Shown here: positions 1 through 8,629 of the stretch, one piece after another
How positions within the stretch are numbered: position 1 is the first letter of the stretch
Layout of the letters: the number at the start of each line of letters is the position of its first letter
DNA from: DASVBE01 sp963770375
GTDB lineage: Bacteria > Actinomycetota > Actinomycetes > Streptosporangiales > Streptosporangiaceae
Reading direction: 5' to 3'
NCBI GenBank assembly: GCA_963770375.1
Contig: CAVYPM010000015.1
Span: 27,120 to 91,119, forward strand
Length of the DNA stretch: 64,000 bases
The notes under the pieces: model-generated
Told to the model about the DNA's origin: nothing
The model's database searches: none
The model's input: the letters and a program-made list of their open reading frames with translations, nothing else
Position numbers and translations under genes: made by a program

Positions 1-56
1 GGCGTGACGCTGATCCGGTCGCAGACCGGATGGCAACTAACTGAGGAGGGCCCCCG

Positions 57-1720
57 ATGAGGAATCCCACCAGGCCTGGGCGCCCGCGCCCGGTCGCGCC
101 GGGCATGCTCCCGGCCCGCCGCCTGCTTGCCCTGTCCGCCGCCACCGCCGCGGTAGCCCTGCTCGCCGCCTGCGCCGGGGGATCGTCCGGCTCGGGCGGC
201 GGCGGGACGTCCGCCGCCCCGGTCGCGGCCGGGCCGGCGGCACGGTGACCGTCCGGTCCATCGACGACGTCGACACGTTCAACCCGGCGACGACCGCGGC
301 GCCGAACATGTCGGTGCAGGCGATCGAGCTCACCTACGACCGGCTGCTGTACCTGAGCCCGGGCGGCAAGCTCGAGCCGTACCTGGCCACCTCGTGGAAG
401 ACCACGCCCGACGGCGCGGTGCTGCACATCCGCAAGGGGGTGACCTGCTCGGACGGCACCCCGATGACGCCGAGCGTGATCGCGGACTCGCTGCGGTACG
501 CGTTCTCGCCGTCCACCCACGGGCCGTACACCTCGTACGTGACCGGCACGGCCGGGGCGAAGAGCGTGACCGCGGACGACGCCGCCGGGACCGTGACGAT
601 CACGCTGAAGGCGCCGTACAACGCGCTGCTGACCGCGCTGGCCACGCCGTACGTCGGGTCGATCATCTGCCACGCCGGGGTGGCGCACCCGGCCAGCCTG
701 AACGCCGCGCCCGACGGCAGCGGCCCGTACGTGCTCGACAAGTCCCGCAGCGTGCGGGGCAGCACGTACGTGTTCACCCTGCGCAAGAACTACAACTGGG
801 GCCCGGGCGGCTGGTCCGCTAAGACGGCCGGGGTGCCGACCACGATCGTCGACCGGGTGATCACCGACGACACCACCGCGGCGAACCTGCTGACCACCGG
901 GCAGGTCGACATCGCGCCGATCTTCGGGATCAACGAGAAGCGCATCGAGGCGAACCGCGCGGTGTGGAACTTCACCACGCAGGCGCTGCAGCTGGGCAGC
1001 TGGGGCGTGGTGTTCAACCAGAACAAGCCGCGGGCCGGCGCGGACCCGAAGGTGCGGCACGCCATCTACCTGGCCCTGCAGGGCTCGGCCATGGTCAAGG
1101 CGGCGTTCTCCAGCCTCGGCGTCCAGTTCAGCACGCTCGCCACGCCCAACATGCAGTGCTACAACAAGGACGTCGGCCGGCTCACCCCCGGCTTCGACCC
1201 GTCCCAGGCCAGGGCCATCCTGAAGTCCGACGGCTACACGCCGGGCGCCGGCGGGGTGATGACCAAGAACGGCCAGCCGCTGAAGCTCAAGATCGTCATG
1301 TGGAACACCACCGGGCAGGCCGGCGACTACATGCAGCAGGCCCTGCAGGACATCGGCGTGCAGTCCACGGTGCAGATCACCGACATCGACACCTGGATCA
1401 CCGCGCTGTTCTCGACCAAGAACTACGACCTGACCGTGTACTCCTACTACTCGGGGCTGCCCAACCCGGTGATCTTCCCGTCCCAGGACTCGTCGATGAG
1501 CATCAACGACCCGGTCTACTACAGCCTGTCCGCCAAGGCCGAGGCCGAGCCGGGCGCGACCCAGTGCCAGGCGTGGGACAAGGCCCTGGAGCACGCCGAG
1601 GCGAACTACGACGTCAAGCCGATCGGCGTGTCCAGGAACGTGTGGTTCGCCAAGGGCTGGAAGTTCGCCGCGCCGTTCGACGTGATCATCGACCCGTTCA
1701 CGCTGAAGAAGACGGCATGA
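57..1720 (+). CDS. Family-5 solute-binding lipoprotein of a peptide-type ABC importer, frameshifted after the signal peptide
   Basis: This is the extracytoplasmic receptor that would hand oligopeptides or similar solutes to the permeases that follow. The ATG at 57 has a strong GAGGAGGG ribosome site and opens a lipoprotein signal peptide with lipobox LAAC (Cys39) and a Gly/Ser linker. That frame stops at 248. The mature domain (DDVDTFNPA, YLATSWKTTPDG, then typical SBP_bac_5 sequence to the end) continues in a second frame from about 235. A one-base deletion near 225-240 in the run of GGCC repeats explains the break. Either the gene is inactive or the base is a consensus error; the intact mature domain and intact operon favour error. 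Only the family is secure, not the ligand. Confidence 0.85.
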
Positions 1721-1771
1721 GCCACGCGGCAGCCCGCGTCATGACGCTGACGCAGACTGACCAGCCGGCCA

Positions 1772-2767
1772 GTGCGCCAGGGCGTGGACGTGCCGCGCGG
1801 CCGGGGCGTGCCGCTGGTCCTGGTCTTCCTGGGCCGGCGGCTGGCCGCGCTGGTGGTGGTGGTCTGGATCGTCGAGGTGGCCACGTTCCTGATGGTCCGG
1901 CTGATCCCCGGGGACCCGGCCCGCGAGGTGCTGGGGCCCCGGGCCTCGGCCGCGGCGATCGCCGGGCTGCGCCGCCAGCTCGGCCTCGACCAGCCGTTCC
2001 TCACCCAGTACCTGCGCTACACCGGGCACGTGCTGGGCCTGGACTTCGGCACGTCGTTCTACACCCGGCTGCCCGTGTCCCAGCTGCTCGCCTCCCGGCT
2101 CGGGCCGGAGCTCGAGCTGATCGGCACCGCGATCGCGCTGGTGCTGGTCTTCGGCATCGCGGGCGGGCTGCTGCTGGGCATCCTGACCCGGGAGGCCCGG
2201 CACCCCCGGCTGGAGTCGCTGGCCGTGCTGGTGCTCGGCATCGTCGGCTCGGTGCCCGGCTACGTGGCCGCCACCGGGCTGGCCTTCGTGTTCGCGGTCA
2301 CCCTCAAGATCTTCCCGGTGGCCGGGAACACGCCGGCCAGCGCGGTCGTGCTGCCCGCGCTGGCGATCGCGCTGCCCCTCGCGGCGCTGCTGGCCCGGAT
2401 CGTCCGGGTGGAGACGCTCAACGCGCTGGCCCAGAACTACGTCCGCGGCGCGCGCAGCAAGCGGCTCGGCCGCCCGGCCATCTATCTGCGCTACGTGCTG
2501 CCCAACGTGCTGGCCGCGGCGCTGACGCTGGGCGGCACGATCTTCACCCAGCTGATCGGGAGCGCGATCATCGTGGAGAGCGTGTTCGCCTGGAACGGCC
2601 TGGGGCTGCTGCTCACCCAGGCCGTGCTGCACCTGGACTTCCCCGTGGTCGAGGGGGCCGCGCTGCTGCTCGCGCTGATCGTGGTGGTGGTCAACACGCT
2701 GGTCGACGTGGCGGTGTCGCTGGTTGACCCGCGGTCGGCGGCCGGCCGCGGCCTGGCGGTGGGCTGA
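1772..2767 (+). CDS. ABC transporter permease, DppB/OppB type
   Basis: First membrane subunit of the importer, about 331 residues, the usual length for this family. An N-terminal membrane helix is followed by the family signature region (FLMVRLIPGDP, GLDQPFLTQY) and a BPD_transp_1 core with about five more helices. The EAA-type coupling loop lies around YVRGARSKRLGRP. A GTG at 1772 is the first good start. Its TGA overlaps the ATG of the next gene (TGATG), so the two are translationally coupled. It follows the binding-protein gene by 51 bases in the same operon. Confidence 0.9.
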   Translation: MRQGVDVPRGRGVPLVLVFLGRRLAALVVVVWIVEVATFLMVRLIPGDPAREVLGPRASAAAIAGLRRQLGLDQPFLTQYLRYTGHVLGLDFGTSFYTRLPVSQLLASRLGPELELIGTAIALVLVFGIAGGLLLGILTREARHPRLESLAVLVLGIVGSVPGYVAATGLAFVFAVTLKIFPVAGNTPASAVVLPALAIALPLAALLARIVRVETLNALAQNYVRGARSKRLGRPAIYLRYVLPNVLAAALTLGGTIFTQLIGSAIIVESVFAWNGLGLLLTQAVLHLDFPVVEGAALLLALIVVVVNTLVDVAVSLVDPRSAAGRGLAVG

Positions 2768-4791
2768 TGGCCGGGCCGGCGGAGGGTCGCATCAGGCATC
2801 CGGTGCTGCGGGCGTTCGTGCGCGCGCCGGGCGGGCTGATCGGCGCCGGGCTGCTGCTCGGGCTGCTGGTCCTGGCCGTGGTCGGGCCGCTGATCTGGGG
2901 CCACCAGGCGACGGTGACCGACCTCAACGTGCCGTACCAGGTCCACTCGCCGGAGCACCCGCTCGGCACCGACAGCCTCGGCCGGGACGTGCTGGCCCGG
3001 ACGCTGTCGGCGACCCGGCTCACGCTGGTGCTCGGGCTCTCGGCGGCGGCGATCTCCGCCGTGGTGGGATTCGGGATCGGTACGGCCGTTGCGGCGCTGG
3101 GCCCGCGGGCCCGGGGGATCGGCCGCCGGGCGATCGAGAGCTCGCTGAGCTTCCCGCCCATCCTGCTGGCCCTGTTCCTGGTGGCGATCATCGGCGCGGG
3201 CGCCCGCGGTGCGGTGATCGCTATCGGCCTGGGCGCCGCGCCCGGGTTCGCCCGGCTGGCCGAGAACTTCGCCACCTCGGTCGGCTCCCGGGAGTTCATC
3301 GCCAGCGCGAAGGCGACGGGTGTCGGGCGGGCCCGGCTGATGCAGCGATACCTGCTGCCGAACATGGCCGAGCCGCTGGTGCTGGCCGGGCTGGCCTACG
3401 TGGCCGGCGCCATCATCGACATCTCCGGCCTGGACTTCCTCGGCCTGGGCGTGCAGCCGCCCGCCTACGACTGGGGCACGCTGCTGACCGCGGGCGTGCA
3501 GTCGATCTACGTGACGCCGTTCGCCGGCATCGCCCCGGCGTTCATGATCATGCTCACCGGCACGTCGCTGGTGTTCTTCGGCGAGGCGCTGTCCCGGGCG
3601 CTGAACCCCCGGCTGTGGGTGACCGGGCCGCGCCGGGGCGGGCGGGCAGAGCGGGCCCGGGCCGGCCGGGCGGGGAAGGCCGGGCTGGCGGGCCCGGCTG
3701 CCGCACCGGCCGGCCCGGCCACCGGCGCGGCTGATCCCGCCGGCCCCGTGGTGGCTGACGCCGTGGTGGCCGACCCCGTGGTGGCCGACGCCGTGGTGGT
3801 GGAGAACCTGCGGATCACGCTGCCGTCCGGCGGCGGGCCGCGGACCCTGGTCGACGGGGTGTCGTTCCGGCTGCGGGCCGGCGAGGTGCTCGGCATCGTC
3901 GGCGAGTCCGGCAGCGGCAAGACGCTGACCAGCCTGGCCATCGGCCAGCTGCTGCCGCACCCGCTGCGGACGACGGCCACCAGGATCGAGCTCGGCGGCA
4001 CCGAGCTGACCACGCTGCCGCCAGGACGGCTGGCCCGGGTGCTCGGCACCGGCCTGGCCATGATCTTCCAGGACCCGATGTCCTCCATGAACCCGGCATC
4101 CCGGGCCGGATCGCAGCTCACCGACGGCGCCAGGCGGCACCGCGGGCTGTCCCGCGAGGAGGCCAGGGCCGAGGCCGTGCAGCGGCTCGGCGAGGTGCGG
4201 ATCGGCGACGCCCGGCGGGCGCTGCGCCGCTACCCGTACCAGTTCTCCGGCGGCATGCAGCAGCGGATCATGATCGCCATGGGCCTGATGGCCCGGCCGC
4301 GGGTGCTGATCGCGGACGAGCCGACCACCGCGCTGGACGTCACCGTGCAGGCTCAGGTCCTCGAGGTGCTGCGGGACATCAACGCCAGCGAGGGCACCGC
4401 GATCATCCTGATCTCGCACAACCTGGGCGTCATCAACCAGCTGTGCGACCGGGTGCTGGTCATGTACGCCGGGCGCGTGGTCGAGGAGAGCGACCGGGAG
4501 CGGCTGCTGGCCGACCCGCAGCACCCGTACACGAAGGCGCTGCTGGCCTCGGTCCCCGTGCTGCCAGGGACCGTGCTCTCCGGGACGGCTCCGGACGCCG
4601 AGCTGAGCACCATCCCCGGCCGCCCGCCGCGGCCGGACGAGGACGTGCCAGGATGCTCCTTCGCGGCCCGGTGCCCGCTGGCCATCAGCCGGTGCACCGC
4701 GGAGCGGCCCGCGCTGACCGCCGCCGCGGCGGGCGGCAAGGTGGCCTGCTTCGTGGTCACCGGCGCGACCACTGGGGAGGCAGTCCGGTGA
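2767..4791 (+). CDS. Fused ABC permease (DppC type) and ATPase (DppD type)
   Basis: A single 674-residue protein joins the second permease to the first ATPase. Residues 1-275 are a DppC-like membrane domain (PLGTDSLGRDVLARTL; coupling loop near EFIASAKATGVGRARL). A Pro/Ala/Gly-rich linker of about 60 residues follows, including three 15-bp repeats that encode VVADA/VVADP. Residues from about 340 are an ABC ATPase: Walker A GESGSGKT (about 379), signature FSGGMQQR, Walker B with DEPTTALD, and the C-terminal oligopeptide-transporter domain with its spaced cysteines (GCSFAARCPLAISRC). Such fusions are known in actinobacteria. The ATPase motifs are intact. The last four bases overlap the next gene as GTGA. 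Confidence 0.9.
   Translation: MAGPAEGRIRHPVLRAFVRAPGGLIGAGLLLGLLVLAVVGPLIWGHQATVTDLNVPYQVHSPEHPLGTDSLGRDVLARTLSATRLTLVLGLSAAAISAVVGFGIGTAVAALGPRARGIGRRAIESSLSFPPILLALFLVAIIGAGARGAVIAIGLGAAPGFARLAENFATSVGSREFIASAKATGVGRARLMQRYLLPNMAEPLVLAGLAYVAGAIIDISGLDFLGLGVQPPAYDWGTLLTAGVQSIYVTPFAGIAPAFMIMLTGTSLVFFGEALSRALNPRLWVTGPRRGGRAERARAGRAGKAGLAGPAAAPAGPATGAADPAGPVVADAVVADPVVADAVVVENLRITLPSGGGPRTLVDGVSFRLRAGEVLGIVGESGSGKTLTSLAIGQLLPHPLRTTATRIELGGTELTTLPPGRLARVLGTGLAMIFQDPMSSMNPASRAGSQLTDGARRHRGLSREEARAEAVQRLGEVRIGDARRALRRYPYQFSGGMQQRIMIAMGLMARPRVLIADEPTTALDVTVQAQVLEVLRDINASEGTAIILISHNLGVINQLCDRVLVMYAGRVVEESDRERLLADPQHPYTKALLASVPVLPGTVLSGTAPDAELSTIPGRPPRPDEDVPGCSFAARCPLAISRCTAERPALTAAAAGGKVACFVVTGATTGEAVR
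3748..3797 (+). repeat. Three 15-bp direct repeats in the permease-ATPase linker
   Basis: The unit GTGGTGGCYGACSCC occurs three times in tandem, with a partial fourth. Each copy encodes Val-Val-Ala-Asp-Ala/Pro in frame, so gain or loss of units would alter linker length without breaking the protein. Confidence 0.9.
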
Positions 4792-5807
4792 GCCTGCTCG
4801 AGCTCGACCACGTGGCGGTCAGGTACGGCGCCGGGCGGCACGCGCTGACCGCGGTCGACGACGTCAGCCTGGCCGTCGAGGCCGGCACCTCGATCGGCAT
4901 CGTGGGCGAGTCCGGGTCCGGCAAGTCAACGCTGGCCCGGGCCATCGTCCAGCTGGTGCCCACCGCGTCCGGCCGGATCACGCTGGACGGCCGGGACGTG
5001 ACCGGCGCCCGGGGGAGCGCGGTCCGGCACATCAGGGACCGGGTGCAGATGGTGTTCCAGGACCCGTTCGCCTCGCTGAACCCGCGGCGGACGGTCGGGG
5101 CCACTCTGGCCGAGGCGGTCAGCCTGAACGACCGGCGGGCCAGCGGCGGCGGTGACCGCCAGGCCCGGGTCAGCGAGCTGCTGGAGCTGGTCCGGCTGGA
5201 CCCCGCGGCCCGGTACCGCTACCCGAACGAGTTCAGCGGCGGCCAGATCCAGCGGGTCGCCATCGCCCGGGCGCTGGCCGCCGGGCCGCGGCTGCTGATC
5301 CTGGACGAGGTGACCTCCGCGCTGGACGTGTCGGTGCAGGCCGCGATCCTCAACCTGCTCCGCGACCTGCGCGAGCGCCTGGGCCTGACCTACCTCTGCA
5401 TCTCGCACGACCTGTCGGTGATCGGCTACCTGTGCCAGTCTGCGGTGGTGATGTACCTGGGCCAGCTGGTCGAGGCCGCGCCGTGCGCGGACCTGTTCAG
5501 CGCGCCGCGGCACCCGTACTCCCGGTCGCTGCTCGACTCGGTCCCGCAGGTCCGCGGGGAGCGGATCCGCGCCACGGCGAGCGGGGACGTGCCCAACCCG
5601 CGGTTCCCGCCGCCCGGCTGCCGGTATCACCCCCGGTGCGCCGTCGGCCCGCTGGCCCAGCCCGGCCGGGAGGCCTGCCTGCAGCGCGACCCGCATCAGG
5701 ACGACGGGCGGGCCGCCAGCCTGAACGGCGGGCCGGTGACCGGGCCGGGCGCCGGGGCGGGCGGCGGGCGGTTCGCGGCCTGCCACTTCCCGCTGGGCGC
5801 GCCGTGA
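4788..5807 (+). CDS. ABC transporter ATPase, DppF/OppF type
   Basis: Second nucleotide-binding subunit of the importer, 339 residues. The GTG start overlaps the previous stop as GTGA, with ribosome site GGGGAGG seven bases upstream. Walker A is GESGSGKST near residue 45, the signature is FSGGQIQR, and the Walker B/D-loop region reads ILDEVTSALD: the usual DEPTSALD has Val instead of Pro but keeps the catalytic Glu. The C-terminal oligopeptide domain has the RYHPRCAVG stretch and later cysteines. Together with the fused ATPase it gives the asymmetric pair expected for an Opp/Dpp importer. Confidence 0.9.
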   Translation: MSLLELDHVAVRYGAGRHALTAVDDVSLAVEAGTSIGIVGESGSGKSTLARAIVQLVPTASGRITLDGRDVTGARGSAVRHIRDRVQMVFQDPFASLNPRRTVGATLAEAVSLNDRRASGGGDRQARVSELLELVRLDPAARYRYPNEFSGGQIQRVAIARALAAGPRLLILDEVTSALDVSVQAAILNLLRDLRERLGLTYLCISHDLSVIGYLCQSAVVMYLGQLVEAAPCADLFSAPRHPYSRSLLDSVPQVRGERIRATASGDVPNPRFPPPGCRYHPRCAVGPLAQPGREACLQRDPHQDDGRAASLNGGPVTGPGAGAGGGRFAACHFPLGAP

Positions 5808-6580
5808 GCATCCGGTTCGAGCCGGACGGCCACGTGGTGCTGATCACCATCGACCGGCCAGGGTCCAGGAACGCGCTCGACCCCGAGCACAACGCCGCCC
5901 TCGGCGCCGCCGTCGAGCGGTTCGAGGCCGACGAGCAGCTCCGGGTGGCCGTGCTGACCGGCGCGGGCGACGTCGCGTTCAGCGCCGGGGCCGACCTGAA
6001 GACGCTGATCCCGGCGCACCGCGACGCGGTCCGGGCGGGCGGGTCGCCGCCGTGGAACTTCGGCGGCTTCACCGCCCGCGAGGTCAGCAAGCCGATGATC
6101 GCCGCGATCAACGGCCACGCCCTGGCGGGCGGCCTGGAAATGGCGCTGGCCTGCGATATCCGGCTGGCCGCGCCGAACGCCACGCTCGGGCTGGCCGAGA
6201 CCAAATGGGCGATCATCCCGGGCGCGGGCGGCACCCAGCGGCTGCCGCGTGCCGTGCCGCTCGGCGCCGCGCTGGAAATGATCATGACAGGCGAGCCGGT
6301 CAGCGCGGCCGAGGCGTACCGCACCGGGCTGGTCAACCGGGTCGTGCCGCTGGACCGGCTGCGGCCCGAGGCGCTGGCCCTGGCCGGGCAGATCGCGGCC
6401 CGCGGCCCGCTCGCCGTGCAGGCCGCCCGGCTGGCGGTGCTGCGCGGCACCGGCCGGCCGCTGGCCGAGGGCCTGGACATCGAGGCGGGGTTCTTCCGCG
6501 CGGTGATGCGCACCGACGACGCGGTCGAAGGCGCCACCGCCTTCACCGAGAAGCGGCCCCCGGTCTACCGCGGCCGGTAA
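5804..6580 (+). CDS. Enoyl-CoA hydratase/isomerase family protein
   Basis: A crotonase-fold enzyme of 258 residues, expected to hydrate or isomerise an enoyl-CoA thioester in the cytoplasm. Both oxyanion-hole regions are visible (AFSAGADLK and GHALAGGLEMALACD). Both catalytic glutamates of true hydratases are kept: one in GGLE, one in LGLAETKW just before IPGAGGTQRL. The GTG start overlaps the ATPase stop as GTGA, so it is the last gene of the importer operon. A hydratase tied to a peptide-type importer suggests that the imported solute, or its degradation product, is metabolised as a CoA ester. That link is inferred from position only. Confidence 0.9.
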   Translation: MSIRFEPDGHVVLITIDRPGSRNALDPEHNAALGAAVERFEADEQLRVAVLTGAGDVAFSAGADLKTLIPAHRDAVRAGGSPPWNFGGFTAREVSKPMIAAINGHALAGGLEMALACDIRLAAPNATLGLAETKWAIIPGAGGTQRLPRAVPLGAALEMIMTGEPVSAAEAYRTGLVNRVVPLDRLRPEALALAGQIAARGPLAVQAARLAVLRGTGRPLAEGLDIEAGFFRAVMRTDDAVEGATAFTEKRPPVYRGR

Positions 6581-6619
6581 CCGGGCCCGGCCAGCCGGGG
6601 CGCCTGGCCGGGCCCGGCC

Positions 6620-6805
6620 CTAGCTGGTGAACGGCGCTATCGCGCAGCGGTTCCGGTCCAGATGCTGGCAGCAGGACAGGCACCAGGGCCGGCGGGTCAC
6701 GCTGGTGATGTGCCCGCTGACCCAGAACCCGGCCGGGTTCTCCCGGCAGCGGATGCAGATCTGCACGGTGCGCGGCGGCAGGCCAATTCGGTGCAGGTAG
6801 CCCAT
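6620..6805 (-). CDS. Small cysteine-rich hypothetical protein
   Basis: Sixty-one residues with CIRC near residue 17, CLSCC near residue 42 and one more Cys: the pattern of a small zinc-binding or redox protein. The ATG has GGGGGA upstream at suitable spacing. It is the most distal gene of a leftward series (zinc-ribbon protein, permease, aminotransferase-like protein). I do not recognise a named family, and the function is unknown. Confidence 0.5.
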   Translation of the reverse strand: MGYLHRIGLPPRTVQICIRCRENPAGFWVSGHITSVTRRPWCLSCCQHLDRNRCAIAPFTS

Positions 6806-6851
6806 GATTCCCCCGTGTGGGCTCGAGCGGATGAAGCAGTTCCCGCGTGGT

Positions 6852-7061
6852 TTACGCCCGTGTGGGCGATGTTGCGCGTGTGATTGCTGGGACAGATGTC
6901 CGGGGACGGCCGGTGAGCATGTCGGCGGGCATCCGGAAGTGGTGCCCGGCCGCGCAGGACGTGGCCACGTGCGCGACGGGGCCGTCCGTGCTGGGCAGCG
7001 AGAACCGGTCGGTGATCTCGGCCGGGACGCCGCACTCCGGGCAGGAAATGACGGTCAGCAT
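6852..7061 (-). CDS. Small zinc-ribbon-like protein
   Basis: Sixty-nine residues. The N-terminal CPEC knuckle and a later CAAGH pair resemble short actinobacterial proteins of the form CPECG...STDGPV.H...C..GH.F.MP. A good ribosome site (GAGAGGAG) precedes the ATG. The stop of the upstream permease gene is three bases away, so it is probably cotranscribed with it. Metal binding is inferred from the Cys/His pattern; no function is assigned. Confidence 0.6.
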   Translation of the reverse strand: MLTVISCPECGVPAEITDRFSLPSTDGPVAHVATSCAAGHHFRMPADMLTGRPRTSVPAITRATSPTRA

Positions 7062-7064
7062 TGG

Positions 7065-8629
7065 TTACTCCTCTCTGTGACTCGGTGATGGGTTGCGGTG
7101 ACGGGTGGCCAGGCAGTACGCGGTCGCCGCGGCCACGATGACCGCGACCGGGGTCAGGACCAGCAGCTCGAACAGGCCGCGCTGGCCGGCGAAACCGGCC
7201 GGCAGGTGCGCGTCCGGGTGGTCCGTACCCAGCCCCGGCCACAGCAGGCAGGCCGCGGCCAGCGCGGACCAGCCGGTAGCCGCGATCGTGACCACCGCGG
7301 CCCCGGCCCGGCCGCCGGGCACCAGGAACGGCCGGGGCAGGCCGGGCCGGCGCCGCCGCAGCACCGCGAACGCGGGGAAGACCAGCAGGTAGGCCAGCAC
7401 GACCAGGGCGATGACCGCGGTGAGGGCGGCGGAGAAGTACTTCTGGTTGTCCTCGCCGGTGACGGCCACGCCGGCGGCCATGACCAGCAGCGCGATCGCG
7501 CCGGAGAGCAGGCCGATCCGGGCGGGGACCCCGGTGCGGGCGGAAACCCGGCCCAGGAACCGCGGGCCCGCGCCGTCCAGGCAGGCCGCGGCCTGGGCCC
7601 GGCCCGCGCCCATGATCCAGGCCGCGGCGCTGGACATCAGCACCCAGATGAACAGCGCCGCGCAGGCCCAGCCCGCCACCTGGCCCCCGCCGGCCAGCAC
7701 CGGGGTGCCGCCGGGGAGACGCTCCCGCCGTAGACGGTCAGCACGGTCGCCAGCGCGTCGAGGAAACCGTGCAGCGAGGTCACCGCGCCGGCCGGCAGCA
7801 CGATCAGCACGGCCAGCACCGGCACGGCGTACAGCACGATAAGGGCCGCCCCGGCCTGGCCGATGGCGGCGGGGATGTCCCGCCGCGGGTCGGTCATCTC
7901 CTCGGCGGCGGCCGCGGGCAGCTCGGCGCCGCTGAACGAGAACAGCAGGACCGGGGCGATCGCGATGAACACCGTGCCGGTGGGCGCCAGGTCCCCGGCC
8001 GCGATGCCGTGCACCCCGTGCTGCGCGCCGTACACGGCCACGGTCACGGTGAAGAACACCAGCAGCAGGGCCTGGCCGGCGGTGCCGCTGACCGGGATCC
8101 ACTTGCCGGACTTCAGCGGGATCACGGCCGTGATGGTGGCCACCGCGATGAACGCGGCGCCGAGCCCGAACTGCCCGGCGGCCGGCAGCGGGCCGACGAA
8201 CTGCTGCCAGACCGCCATCGACAGGACCGCGACCGACCCGCCTACCCACATCGGGGTGCAGGCCCAGTACAGCAGCGAGGCCAGCGCGCCCGCGTACCGG
8301 CCGAGGGCCCGCCGGACCCAGACGTACACCCCGCCTTCCTCCGGCAGGGCCGCCCCCAGCTCGGCGCTGATCAGCGCGGACGGCACGAAGAAGGTCACGG
8401 CCAGCACAAGCAGCCAGGTGAACGCCTGCCCGCCGCCGGTGGCCACCGCGCCGATCGTGTCGGTCACGATCATCGCCGAGAGCAGGAAGCACACGGTGTC
8501 CATCCGGCCCAGCACGCGGCGCAGCCGGGCCCGGTCGCCCGTGCTGGCGGGATCTGCCCCGGCGCCGTCCTGGCCGGTGCCGAGCGCAGCCCCCGGCAGG
8601 GTCACGGCGCCGCCGTCAGCGGGAGCCAC
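7065..8629 (-). CDS. APC-superfamily amino acid permease, one frameshift
   Basis: A transporter of about 520 residues with roughly 12 hydrophobic helices. The N-terminal half (TDTIGAVATGGGQAFTW, SAELGAALPEEGGVYVWV, ELPAAAAEEMTDPRRDIP) has the APC consensus for amino acid/polyamine transport. The reading frame changes near 7710, after LATVLTVYGG. The C-terminal half (FIWVLMSSAAAWIMGAGRAQ onwards) is intact in another frame, so one base is gained or lost in a GC-rich tract. The GTG start overlaps the stop of the upstream aminotransferase-like gene by 14 bases, which implies translational coupling. The substrate is not known. Confidence 0.8.

Noticed and set aside
2491..4524. 677-codon antisense open frame over the permease and ATPase genes
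   Set aside because: High GC leaves long stop-free antisense frames. The translation is low-complexity Gly/Arg/His/Gln with no motif, while the plus strand encodes clear ABC proteins. The same holds for those at 964-2727, 7863-9884 and 26982-28823.
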